From: Lacipirellula limnantheis
GTDB lineage: Bacteria > Planctomycetota > Planctomycetia > Pirellulales > Lacipirellulaceae
NCBI RefSeq assembly: GCF_007746075.1
Contig: NZ_CP036339.1
Span: 3,005,786 to 3,069,785 of the forward strand
Reading direction: 5' to 3'
DNA length: 64,000 nucleotides
Shown here: in pieces, positions 56,085 to 64,000 of the stretch
Layout of the letters: each line of letters begins with the position of its first letter
Position numbering within the stretch: position 1 is the stretch's first letter
Program-made: the position numbers and the translations under genes
The notes under the pieces: generated by a model
Database searches by the model: none
What the model was told of the DNA's origin: nothing
Seen by the model: the letters and a program-made list of their open reading frames with translations, nothing else

Positions 56085-57557
56085 TCAAATTTCGGCGACC
56101 AGTCGCGCGACCGCTTCTAGTTGATCGTCGATGCGAGCCTTAAATGTTTGGCGATCAACCCAAGTCTTCAGCGCCGCGTACGACTCGTCGCAAATGGCGA
56201 AACCGGCGTCGCGATCCATGATCCCGTAGATTTTGTCGATGGGGAGGCCGTCGCGGTAAGGTCGAGCCGCCGAGAGGGCTTCGAAGACGTCGGCGACGCT
56301 CAAAAGTCGCGACGAGATCGGCAAGCTGGAAGCCAGGATGCCGCGATGATAGCCGCGGCCGTTGAGTTTCTCGTGATGCGCGGCGGCCATTTCCGCAAGT
56401 TGACTCAGCCCTGCGACGCGTCCGACAATTTGCTCGGTATAGGCAGGGTGTCGCTTGAGGTCGGCAAACTCCTCGTCGGTCATCTTCCCCGGCTTGTCGA
56501 GAATGAGATTTGAAACGCCGAGCTTGCCGATGTCATGCAGCAGGCCAGCGCGGCGTATTTCGCGAAGTTCTTGCGGCCCGAAGCCGAGGACTTCGCCGAT
56601 GCCGACCGCAATGTCGGCGACGCCGGCGGAGTGCTTGTAGGTCCAGGGACTTTTGGCGTCGACGACTTGTGCGAAAGCTGCGGCGATCGCGTCGAGTTGC
56701 GGTTCGTCAGCGATGAGCGCGGCGTCAGGGGGTTCGAAGGCGGCAACCTGCTGATGCGGGTTCGGGTGATGGACGCGACGCCAGAAGTCGATGTCGTCGC
56801 GGGTAGCCAGGAACGCGTCGACCAGTTCCGGATCGAACCAACGCCCGCGCCGATCCTCGGCGATGTCGGTCGCCGCGAGGAGTCCTTGCTGCGAGAAGAA
56901 GACTTCCACCGTCTGGGCCAATCCCATGATGCGAGCGAGGAGCGAAATTTGCTCGCCTTTGAGCCCCTGAGGATGGCCTTTGCCGTTCCAGTGTTCGTCG
57001 AGTTGATGAATCGCCGTGGCGGTCGCTTCGGGGAAGCCAAGCTGCCGGGCGATTGACGAACCCCGTTCGCAGCGAGTTTGCACGAGCCGCTTGGGGCCTG
57101 AGGGACCTTGCAGCGCCATCGAGACCATTTTGAGAAGCCGTTCGAGACGCGTGCCGTTGGGGGCGACCTGATTCTGCACGAATTGGATGCTGGCAGTCAG
57201 TTTTGGCCAGTCAATCGTTTTGATGTCGTGCTTTACCTGGCGGTCGTCGGCGCCGAAAAGGTAGCACATCTTCGCGGCGTTACTGGAACAGCCGAGATCT
57301 TTGAGTAACAGGCCATAGAAGAGGGCTGATTGATCGCTGGGCGGAAGGTTGATCTCTTGCGCGATTCGCATGCCGATGAGGCAGGTGCGCGCGGCATGGC
57401 CTTGCGGCTGCCCCTCGGTGATGTCGAGGGCGTACGACATCGCGGCGATCACCTCAGAGAGGCGGATCTCGGCGGCGGGGGCGTGTTGCGGCGCCTCGGT
57501 AGCGGGGGTCGGCTTGGCGCCGACTCTGGAATATAGTTCCGTTTCAATCGACGTCAT
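56085..57557 (-). CDS. Tandem HD-domain protein with HD-GYP-like second half
   Basis: 490 residues from ATG at 57557. The first HD-like domain (~50-225) has GHAARTCLIGMRIAQEINLP and LLLKDLGCSS, where the HD pair has become K86-D87, plus HWNGKGHPQGLKG. The second (~310-480) has intact H341-D342 in LLHDIGKLGVSNLILDKPGK and AAHHEKLNGRGYHRGIL, where GYP has become GYH, and SVADVFEALSAARPYR. The second half is expected to hydrolyse cyclic di-GMP, provided the changed GYP residue is tolerated. The first half is likely inactive. A PilZ-like gene lies just upstream on the same strand. Confidence 0.85.
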   Translation of the reverse strand: MTSIETELYSRVGAKPTPATEAPQHAPAAEIRLSEVIAAMSYALDITEGQPQGHAARTCLIGMRIAQEINLPPSDQSALFYGLLLKDLGCSSNAAKMCYLFGADDRQVKHDIKTIDWPKLTASIQFVQNQVAPNGTRLERLLKMVSMALQGPSGPKRLVQTRCERGSSIARQLGFPEATATAIHQLDEHWNGKGHPQGLKGEQISLLARIMGLAQTVEVFFSQQGLLAATDIAEDRRGRWFDPELVDAFLATRDDIDFWRRVHHPNPHQQVAAFEPPDAALIADEPQLDAIAAAFAQVVDAKSPWTYKHSAGVADIAVGIGEVLGFGPQELREIRRAGLLHDIGKLGVSNLILDKPGKMTDEEFADLKRHPAYTEQIVGRVAGLSQLAEMAAAHHEKLNGRGYHRGILASSLPISSRLLSVADVFEALSAARPYRDGLPIDKIYGIMDRDAGFAICDESYAALKTWVDRQTFKARIDDQLEAVARLVAEI

Positions 57558-57768
57558 GGCGAAGTCTCAAGCTGGAGCATCGATGCAACGCCACAGCATG
57601 GCGTGAGCGAAGTAGATTCACCCTAAAGAGTATGTCACTAGGGCCTGAAGAGAAGCGGCGAGCTGAGGCGCCCTGAGATCACGTGATGACATGTCCGTTA
57701 CAGACGATACAGGTATGCTGAACGTCGTCGACGCGAGATCGAACTGGCGAGCTCTCGGCCAGTTGATC

Positions 57769-57791
57769 CAGTTGGCGGAATCCGCCAACTG
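57769..57791. promoter_or_regulatory. Perfect 23-base palindrome between PilZ-like and HD-GYP genes
   Basis: CAGTTGGCGGA-A-TCCGCCAACTG, two 11-base arms around one base, 36 bases beyond the stop of the PilZ-like gene and 211 before the HD-GYP start. It may be an operator or a transcription end hairpin; no T-run. Confidence 0.5.
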
Positions 57792-57827
57792 CCGCTCGTC
57801 CACTCCCGGCGTCTCCCGCCATGAGCG

Positions 57828-58457
57828 CTAATAGTCCACTCGGCAAACGAATTCGCCGGCGATCGCGTACCCGCTTCCCAGGCGGGAGCAGCGTATGGGC
57901 CGCAAGATTACCGGCGGAACGTTCAGTGACGAGTCCAAAAAATCAATGGCGTAGAGCGGCGCGGTCGTCGGCGCGGGATACAGGATCGCAAGGCCCCTGG
58001 TGCTAATGTCAATGGAGTAGGCAACCGCGGGCTCGCCGGTCACGGCAAATTTCTCATTGAGCGAGATGGCGGTCAAAGGCGCCGAAATCGCGTACCGAGT
58101 CGACGTGCGCAAGTCATGGGCCCGAAGCTCCGCGCACTCCGCGCAGTTACGGAGTTGCCGGATATCCTCATTGCTCAGACGGCATGGCAAAACGAGCGAC
58201 TGAAGCGGCAGCCGACTGTAAATCTGTCGAAAGTGGGCGGGCCTCACGCCGCCATGGAACTCTGCGCCGCCCTTTCGCTCCACCGTCGCCAGCATGATGG
58301 TCCCGCAGCGCAGGCATTGCCACGGACTGGCGCGTGTCGTGCGGTTCGGTTTCAATAATGAAACCGGAGATCCGCAGTCGCATCGTTGTAACGGCTGCGG
58401 CTTGGGATTTGAGGGCTGGTCGTAAAATGCGGGCAGATGCATGTCGCAATACCACAT
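57828..58457 (-). CDS. Zinc-ribbon and PilZ-like c-di-GMP receptor
   Basis: 209 residues when started at ATG 58457; TTG at 58481 opens the frame. The N-terminus contains two CxCG/CxxC knuckles (RCDCGSPVS and WQCLRCGTIM) typical of a zinc ribbon. The C-terminal ~90 residues (TRYAISAPLTAISLNEKFAV, then SIDISTRGLAILYPAP) have the layout of a PilZ domain: a basic start, then a D-x-S-x-x-G loop (DISTRG) and beta strands ending GYAIAGEFV. The RxxxR part is weak. It is the immediate same-strand neighbour of the HD-GYP gene, which supports a cyclic di-GMP link. Confidence 0.6.
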   Translation of the reverse strand: MWYCDMHLPAFYDQPSNPKPQPLQRCDCGSPVSLLKPNRTTRASPWQCLRCGTIMLATVERKGGAEFHGGVRPAHFRQIYSRLPLQSLVLPCRLSNEDIRQLRNCAECAELRAHDLRTSTRYAISAPLTAISLNEKFAVTGEPAVAYSIDISTRGLAILYPAPTTAPLYAIDFLDSSLNVPPVILRPIRCSRLGSGYAIAGEFVCRVDY

Positions 58458-59003
58458 TGCCACTACGGAATTCCGCCTCAACTAGTCGACTATAGCACAC
58501 TGTTGCTATAGGAGTTGCGGAGTTGCGAGGCATCAAAGCGGCAAGTTTCGCATCCAGGAAAGTTGATGCCCGACTGCGGCTTCCGACGAGCGCGGCGGCG
58601 GGGGCAAATCATCTGCGTTAAGCCGTCAGCTAAGTCCCTAGGTCTGATTCGCTAGATTTTCACCAGTTCGGCGCGCCCTCCCGCTGCGCGCACCCTCCCA
58701 GACATGATTGGGTTCGCGTGCGCACACGCCGCGGCGGTAGGACGCAGCGGGCTGCGCACACTTTGGACCGAAAGTCGATTATCAGTATGCGTTCCACAAT
58801 CCAAACGGTCTCAACGCTCACTACTAGCAGCCAAGTGCAGCACCATCTCCAAAATGGTGGATTGATGGTAAATCTCACGTGCTAACAGTTTTGGTGCAAT
58901 TCGCTACGACTTGTGCTATTTGTACCTTTGCGTGACCGCGTCGTCCGGCCCCGGCCGGTCTCCTTGGCGCGCACACTGCCTTAAATCGGCGCCGAGCGAA
59001 CTA
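58458..59003. other. Intergenic stretch, no supported gene
   Basis: About 545 bases. A short frame (58660-58878) has no good features. Likely contains the promoter of the PilZ-like gene on the minus strand. Confidence 0.4.
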
Positions 59004-59732
59004 CTACTGGGGCAGCTCGTCGTTAGCCATCTCGCGGCGGCGCTTGGCGTTCTCGACCCGCAGTTCTGCGGCGAAGTCTTTGTTTGGGAAACTCTTCTTC
59101 ATGATCCACATCAGCCACGCAGGGCCGTCGTCGAACTGCGGCGGCTTTTCCGTTGTGAAGGCCGTGCCGAGCTCCACGAGCAGCTTGAGGCCGGCGAACG
59201 GGATGCCAAACGCGGCGTTGCGTCCCGTGAGGCCCGCGAGCGCCATGCCGAAGATGATCGCCAGTTGCACGACAAACACCCGCGCCAAGCCGCGCCCGGC
59301 GACGAGTTTGAGCCAAGCAAATGACCGACTGCGGAGGCCGAATAGGTCGAACAGGAATCCGATGAGCTGGCTCAGGCCGATCGCGAGCAGGGCCCAGCGC
59401 ATCGTGTCGTCGTCCGGAGCCGCCTTAAATATGCATGCAAAAATTGCCACGACGAACACGCCGTGGACGAACGTAAAGACGACGCTTGTCGTCAGATACC
59501 CGGCGAGGAAGCTGGGGTTCCCTTGGAGCCCCAATTGATTGCGATAGTGTCCACGCTTGCGAGTGAGCCGGCGATGGAGCCAAATCCGCAGGGCGATGAA
59601 GATGGTCCCAATAGCAGTTTCCGCCCAGTAAACCGCCAGCGCCGTCGGCCCCGACCAGTCGTCCCAGCCGAGTCCCCAGATTACGAGCCCGTTGTTGAAC
59701 AGAACTGACAAAATGGCGACTACGGAGTGCAT
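59004..59732 (-). CDS. DUF6498-like multi-pass membrane protein
   Basis: 242 residues from ATG at 59732. About six membrane segments: VVAILSVLFNNGLVIWGLGW, TALAVYWAETAIGTIFIALR, AGYLTTSVVFTFVHGVFVVA, WALLAIGLSQLIGFLFDLFG, LARVFVVQLAIIFGMALAGL and another in FGIPFAGLKLLVELG. The YWAE phrase in the second segment is similar to the YWLEN motif of DUF6498 proteins. The cytoplasmic tail is basic. Function unknown. Confidence 0.75.
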   Translation of the reverse strand: MHSVVAILSVLFNNGLVIWGLGWDDWSGPTALAVYWAETAIGTIFIALRIWLHRRLTRKRGHYRNQLGLQGNPSFLAGYLTTSVVFTFVHGVFVVAIFACIFKAAPDDDTMRWALLAIGLSQLIGFLFDLFGLRSRSFAWLKLVAGRGLARVFVVQLAIIFGMALAGLTGRNAAFGIPFAGLKLLVELGTAFTTEKPPQFDDGPAWLMWIMKKSFPNKDFAAELRVENAKRRREMANDELPQ

Positions 59733-59873
59733 GGGCGGTGAGTATACCGTTCCACACTGCACTTCGCGCGGCCCCTGGGTCGTATGACGGCAATCGGAAA
59801 AAACGTCGCAGTGGGAGATGAATATGCGGCACAGTTTTACCGTGTCATCAATGGGGTAGTTTCTCGGCGTGTT

Positions 59874-62800
59874 TCACTCGTCAACGAGTATCCGAGACTT
59901 TGGGCCACTGCGATGGCGAATGCCAACCACAGCCGAGATCAAAAGCAATGACGTCGCCGGCTCAGGGACGGGGGCGTTGGCAGCGATGGCCTGCAGGCCG
60001 CCGCCTAGTTGCTGCTGCCAGACGAGGAAGTCGCCGCCATCGACGATTAAGTCGCCGTTCGCGTCGCCATCCGCAAGACCGGCCGGAGCGCCGACGCCGT
60101 CGAATTGTCCGAAGCCCATGGCCCAGGCCGCGAGATCCTCGCCGTCCACTTGGTTATCACCGTTGAAGTCGCCGCTTGCCGTGGCGACGTCGACTTCCAA
60201 GAAATACGGAAAGTCCACGCCGCGATAGGTCCAAGGCGAGCCGGATTCGGCGGAGTCGGCGTAGTTAGCGAACGCGCCGGCGCCCCCCCACACGTTCGAG
60301 TTGGCGTACTGCCAGAAAAACGTCCCCTCGCCGGGGTTGGCCGAGCCGAGGGTGAACCAATATTTAGCGCTAGGGTCAAGCGTGACCAGCGAGTCCGGCA
60401 CAAACTCTCGCACTTCGAGATCGCCGGTCATGTCGGGGGCCGTGAACGTGGTCAGCAGCGCGCCGATCGTGCCGCCGTCGTCCGCCCGTAGCTCGGCGAC
60501 GACCTGCGGCGCGGGAGCCGTCGATCCTCCGCCGACGCGGGCTTTGATGGCGGTGAGAGTGTGCGTGGCGCCGTCGTTGATAAACTGCTGGGCCCCCCAA
60601 TACCACGGGGCGCCGGGGCCCTCGGGCGGATCGAGGGGGTTGGGATTGTTGCCGATCGGCGTTGCCCCGCGCACCGGTTCATCCAGATTGGTCAATAGCA
60701 CGCCTTCGGCGACTTCGTAGGCGTCGTAGAACAGGTCGATTCCGCCGCCGTTGTCGAGCAGGTGGAACTTCCCTTGCACCGGGTTCTGAAATCCGCTGAC
60801 GTCGATCGCAAAGTGCGATTCGTCGAAGTCCCGCCCATAGCCCGCCGACGCGGTCATGATGTTTGACCACGTGTGATCGACGTCCGATTGCCACGTTGTC
60901 AGCGAGCCAGCCGCGCCGCTAGCGCCTAGCGTTTTTAGGCTCAGCGTACACCGGTTAGCAGGGCTCAGCGACGAAAAGTCGAGCGTTCCATTGACGGCGA
61001 GCGAGTCCCAGTCGGTCCCCGCGACGCCGACGCCTTCGGAGCCGAGTTCGAGGGCGTACATGCCGCCGCCCCGGAGGATCATATCACCGGTCGTGAGCGT
61101 TCCGACGCTCGAACCCGGCGCAACGGCGCCGCCGCTTTGCACATCAACGGTTCCGACGACGCCCGAACCCCCTAGCGTCCCGCCCGCGTTGACCTGCGTC
61201 GCGCCAGTGACGCTGCCATCGACGAGCAGTGCGCCAGTCTTGATCGTGGTGAGACCCGCGTACGTGTTGGCTCCTGTGAGCCGCAGCGCGCCTGTCGGAC
61301 CCAAGCCTGACTTGGTGAGCGCGCCGGGACCAGATAGGACGCCGCTGAAGACGGCGGTCGTATCAACGGCGCCCGTCGTGATGGAAAGACCGCCCGCGTC
61401 CAGCGTCACGTTGTCGGCGTGGCTCGTGTTGCCATAGGTGCGGATCACTCCGCCTTTGCTTAGCAGTGGGCTATTGAGCGTCGCGATATTGTTGAGTTCG
61501 AGCACGCCCGTATTGTAGAGGATGGTCTCATTGGCGTTCACTCGCCCTCCGTTTTCAATGCGCAGCGTGCTTGCGAACGGTCCGCCGGCGTCCGTCAGAT
61601 TGCCGCCAATCGCCAGCGTATTGGCCGTGGTCCAGGTCGAGCCCATCCCGCCGACGGTGGCCGACCCTTGGGAAAACGTCGAAAACCCGAGATAGCTATT
61701 GCCCGCCGTGGTGGCCGTGGCGCCGTTAAGGACTTGCAACATCCCGCTGCCCCCGTTGCCAATGAAGAACGAGCCGCCGCCTGTCCAGCTTGAGCCGGGG
61801 TCGGTCACCAGGACCGAGCCGCTGGCGTTGCCGTTGAACCCGACATGAGCGCGAAAATTCGAAACCGTCGCGCCATTGCGGATCTCCAGCGCGCCCGCGC
61901 CCGCTGAGCCAACGAAGATATCGTCGACGTTCGTCCAAGTGGAGCCTGGGTCCGAGATCACAGCCGCGCCGGTCCGACCCGCTGCGACGCCGATCGCCGT
62001 TGATGCGGTTCGGACGTGCGCGCCGCCGGTCGCCGTCATCCTCCCATCGCTGGCATCTCCAATCCGCAAGGCGCCGTAGGAGCCGCCCGTTGGCATAGCG
62101 GCGGGCATCCCCTGGAGAACTAGCCCCGCGACGGAAGACGAACCGTTATTGACGTTCACGACGCCGAACTGCGACACGCGCAACGACCCCGCCCGAACCA
62201 CCCCTTGATTGGTGACATTGACCGTTCCGGCGCCCCCGTTGAAAGGCGAGCCGACCTGAAGATACCCCACATTGTTCCATGCGGACCCCAAGCCGGTGAC
62301 GGTCGCCGTGCCCGATGATCCGGCAAGTAAGCCGAGTACTGCGGAAGCCCCGTTGTTCACGGCGCCGCCATTGGCAACGGTCAGCGAAGCCGAACCGGCG
62401 TACCCCACCTGCAACGTCGCAGTCGCCGGAGTCGACGCAGGAATGTTCCACCTCGACCCTAGGCCAGTCACGGTGGTGGACGCAACGTCCCCAGGGGCAT
62501 TACCCGACTCGCCGCTCACGCTACTCAACAGGCCGCCGTTTTCAACGGTTAGCGTCCCGGCTGCCAGCAAATAGCCATTGGCAAGGAACTGCGATCCGGG
62601 GCCAGCGACGGTCACGTTGCCCACGAAGCCGTTTCCTCCGACGCTGACGTTGCGGTAGATAGAATGAGACAGGACTCCGCCATTGGAGACCAGCAATGAT
62701 CCATTGCCCCCGGCAAACGCCGGGCCCGTGATGCCGCCGACGGTCAAGTCGGCATAGACGGCGCCGGGGGATGCGACATTGGCAATTCCTCCGTTGGCAA

Positions 62801-62990
62801 TGTCAACGTCATCAAATTCGTCCGGCACGCCTCCAGACCAATTGCTTTCGATAGACCAATTGCCGATGGTAGGGTTCGTCCAACTCGTATCGAATTGAGC
62901 CGACGCGACGCCGGGAACCATGATCCCGATGAGCAACGCGGCGGCGCTGGTTACGAACCTGAGAGCCCGCCGCGTTTGATTCGTAGTCAT
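59874..62990 (-). CDS. Large PEP-CTERM protein with beta-helix passenger and two dockerin-like loops
   Basis: 1,038 residues from ATG at 62990, with GGAG eight bases upstream; the frame is open to 63017. Signal peptide ends in VASAQ. The passenger starts FDTSWTNPTIGNWSIESNWS, then repeats such as GNGSLLVSNGGVLSHSIYRN and VGGMGSTWTTANTLAIGGNL, and a stretch matching autotransporter-associated repeats (GPGALTKSGLGPTGALRLTG, then ANTYAGLTTIKTGALLV). From residue ~760 a different domain begins (HLLDNGGGIDLFYDAYEVAE, YWFTLGSANPGEGTFFWQYA). The loops GDFNGDNQVDGEDLAAWAMG and GDANGDLIVDGGDFLVWQQQ precede VPEPATSLLLISAVVGIRHR. A surface-attached protein. Confidence 0.92.
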   Translation of the reverse strand: MTTNQTRRALRFVTSAAALLIGIMVPGVASAQFDTSWTNPTIGNWSIESNWSGGVPDEFDDVDIANGGIANVASPGAVYADLTVGGITGPAFAGGNGSLLVSNGGVLSHSIYRNVSVGGNGFVGNVTVAGPGSQFLANGYLLAAGTLTVENGGLLSSVSGESGNAPGDVASTTVTGLGSRWNIPASTPATATLQVGYAGSASLTVANGGAVNNGASAVLGLLAGSSGTATVTGLGSAWNNVGYLQVGSPFNGGAGTVNVTNQGVVRAGSLRVSQFGVVNVNNGSSSVAGLVLQGMPAAMPTGGSYGALRIGDASDGRMTATGGAHVRTASTAIGVAAGRTGAAVISDPGSTWTNVDDIFVGSAGAGALEIRNGATVSNFRAHVGFNGNASGSVLVTDPGSSWTGGGSFFIGNGGSGMLQVLNGATATTAGNSYLGFSTFSQGSATVGGMGSTWTTANTLAIGGNLTDAGGPFASTLRIENGGRVNANETILYNTGVLELNNIATLNSPLLSKGGVIRTYGNTSHADNVTLDAGGLSITTGAVDTTAVFSGVLSGPGALTKSGLGPTGALRLTGANTYAGLTTIKTGALLVDGSVTGATQVNAGGTLGGSGVVGTVDVQSGGAVAPGSSVGTLTTGDMILRGGGMYALELGSEGVGVAGTDWDSLAVNGTLDFSSLSPANRCTLSLKTLGASGAAGSLTTWQSDVDHTWSNIMTASAGYGRDFDESHFAIDVSGFQNPVQGKFHLLDNGGGIDLFYDAYEVAEGVLLTNLDEPVRGATPIGNNPNPLDPPEGPGAPWYWGAQQFINDGATHTLTAIKARVGGGSTAPAPQVVAELRADDGGTIGALLTTFTAPDMTGDLEVREFVPDSLVTLDPSAKYWFTLGSANPGEGTFFWQYANSNVWGGAGAFANYADSAESGSPWTYRGVDFPYFLEVDVATASGDFNGDNQVDGEDLAAWAMGFGQFDGVGAPAGLADGDANGDLIVDGGDFLVWQQQLGGGLQAIAANAPVPEPATSLLLISAVVGIRHRSGPKSRILVDE

Positions 62991-63275
62991 AGCCGTGTCT
63001 CCATTTTCGCAACTCATCTTTCCCGCTCAGGCGAGAATTGTGAACCGCCGAAGAATGACTGGATAAGCGTACGTTCTCATCAAATGAAACTCAAATATCG
63101 GGCGCTTCGCCGGTGTCCGCTACCAATGAATTGCCGTCGAAGTGTCCTGCCGGACGCGCGGGCCATTATTTCTTCTGGCTTCAGCGGCTAGAGCAAGCCG
63201 CCCCCGCAGGCCCAATAAGGACCCGAGAAAACGTTGGGTTGATGGAGCATTTCTGCAGCCAGATCGGCCGCCGAC

Positions 63276-63316
63276 TGTCAGGTCCGCTGCGTAGACGAGT
63301 TCTCGGCGCGCCGTAG
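63276..63316 (+). repeat. Dispersed repeat family B, copy 3
   Basis: TGTCAGGTCCGCTGCGTAG followed by ACGAGTTCTCGGCGC, nearly the same as 3168-3204. Confidence 0.6.
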
Positions 63317-63339
63317 CAGTACCAAGTAGCTACCGCGTC

Positions 63340-63406
63340 GACGAGTTGTGAGATTCCTGGCGAGAGCGTCAGGAACGGTCGCCGGAGCCGTCCGGATCGT
63401 CACCGG
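63340..63406 (+). repeat. Dispersed 67-bp repeat family C, copy 2
   Basis: Ungapped match to 34466-34532 (59 of 67). CCGGA...TCCGG and GGCGA...TCGCC can pair. Confidence 0.8.
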
Positions 63407-63420
63407 TTAGCCGTGTCGAA

Positions 63421-63455
63421 ACGGTCGGTTATTGGCGTTTCTCATCTGACATTTG
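63421..63455 (+). repeat. Dispersed repeat family A, copy 4
   Basis: ACGGTCGGTTATTGGCGTT and TCTGACATTTGG; the first 15 bases differ from 6889 at one base, and the end has diverged. Confidence 0.5.
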
Positions 63456-63692
63456 GGGCAACGGGTAATCGACACGATCTAGGCTGGCGGATGAACGGCG
63501 GCACTCATAGAAACCGCGTTTGGAGTGAACCGAGTAGGCGCGGAATGGCATACGCCAGGCTGCGTCAGCGTGTCTCACATCAGCGTGCGGGTAGTCAGCT
63601 CAAAATCGTGGTCAGGACCTGTCGTTCAAAGTCTACGATCGTTGGCCGCTCTCTCTGGAAGAGATGCCCGAAAGTGCATCATACTCCGCGGC

Positions 63693-64000
63693 TCAGTTCT
63701 TTAACTCGCCTTTGCTGTCCGTTACGGTGACGTCGCCGAGTTCGATGACGTCGCCTGGTTTGGCAGCAGTCAGGTCAATCATGAAGCGGTTACGGTCATC
63801 GGCGGAGTTGCGTTCGTTAAGCGCGTTCATCTTATATGCGACGCCGGCCATGAGGCCCTTGATCTCGAAGCGGCCCTCGTCATCGGTGAGGAGCCAGTGA
63901 ATGCGGAACTTCTCTGGCGGATACTTCTCGTTGAAAAGAGAACATGTCTCGGAATGAAGGAAGTAGCGCGTCGCGGGAAGATTGGTTTCGTTCTCGATCA
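63693..64000 (-). CDS. C-terminal part of a carboxypeptidase-regulatory-like protein, 5' end beyond window
   Basis: 102 visible residues running into the right edge, stop at 63693-63695. The visible part includes IENETNLPATRYFLHSETCS and TDDEGRFEIKGLMAGVAYKM. The D-x-G-R-F-x-I-x-G-L phrase is the typical strand of a CarboxypepD_reg-like beta-sandwich. It ends PGDVIELGDVTVTDSKGEL. Such modules occur at the ends of planctomycete M56 or sigma-associated proteins; the rest is not visible. Confidence 0.7.
   Translation of the reverse strand, partial: IENETNLPATRYFLHSETCSLFNEKYPPEKFRIHWLLTDDEGRFEIKGLMAGVAYKMNALNERNSADDRNRFMIDLTAAKPGDVIELGDVTVTDSKGELKN

Larger units (their letters stand above)
62991..63692. 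other. Intergenic stretch with three repeat families side by side
   Basis: Upstream of the PEP-CTERM gene. A GTTGGGTTGATGGAGC segment near 63231 resembles 6780. Then come family B (63276-63316), family C (63340-63406) and family A (63421-63455). No gene is supported. Confidence 0.5.

Overview
The window is high-GC DNA from a planctomycete, most likely of the order Pirellulales. The signs are: seven secreted proteins ending in VPEP-type PEP-CTERM sorting tails, four of them with dockerin-like calcium repeats; a planctomycete extracellular N-terminus on a 1,412-residue subtilase-like protein; a PVC-type cytochrome c fused to further domains; an overlapping ECF sigma factor and Ser/Thr kinase-WD40 pair; and a sulfatase next to its formylglycine-generating enzyme. 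Assignments rest on reading motifs by eye. No database search was run, and family names are from memory.

Layout. 1-2.9 kb: formylglycine-generating enzyme and sulfatase operon (sulfatase cut by the left edge). 3.5-10.8 kb: two large PEP-CTERM passenger-type proteins, with a membrane protein and an RNase H-like conserved protein between them; short dispersed repeats sit in the gaps. 11.5-13.5 kb: a lipoprotein and a small membrane protein. 13.9-19.1 kb: a 1,749-residue fusion of DUF1080, ceramidase-like, propeller dehydrogenase, HEAT and cytochrome c parts. 19.5-23.7 kb: a subtilase-like protein whose nucleophilic Ser is replaced by His, followed by fifteen 47-residue repeats. 24-28 kb: a degraded patch with a broken serine recombinase, a truncated Ku and a possible broken haem protein, mixed with intact cold-shock, small lipoprotein and Rrf2 genes. 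28.1-29.7 kb: a BlaI/M56 regulator pair with two operator dyads. 29.9-36 kb: three PEP-CTERM proteins and a hybrid histidine kinase. 36-41.8 kb: an IS256 remnant, an AAA+ ATPase, a Cys-rich secreted protein and a Wzz-like protein whose decayed inverted copy lies about 3 kb away. 41.8-49.9 kb: a carboxypeptidase-regulatory/TPR protein, an XRE regulator, then sigma factor and kinase. 50.4-54.6 kb: a 1,412-residue PEP-CTERM protein. 54.8-59.7 kb: an outer-membrane-like protein, an HD-GYP protein, a PilZ-like protein and a DUF6498-like membrane protein. 59.9-63 kb: a fourth large PEP-CTERM passenger protein. The right edge cuts a secreted protein.

The main theme is cell-surface and secreted biology (sorting tails, calcium-binding dockerin-like repeats, sulfated-substrate and lipid/sugar degradation) together with signal transduction (ECF/kinase, histidine kinase, BlaI/M56, c-di-GMP). 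No exosortase, rRNA, tRNA or CRISPR array was seen. The most unusual items are the inactive-looking subtilase with its 987-bp internal duplication, the five-part cytochrome fusion, the kinase with a three-copy C-terminal module, and at least four families of dispersed intergenic repeats.
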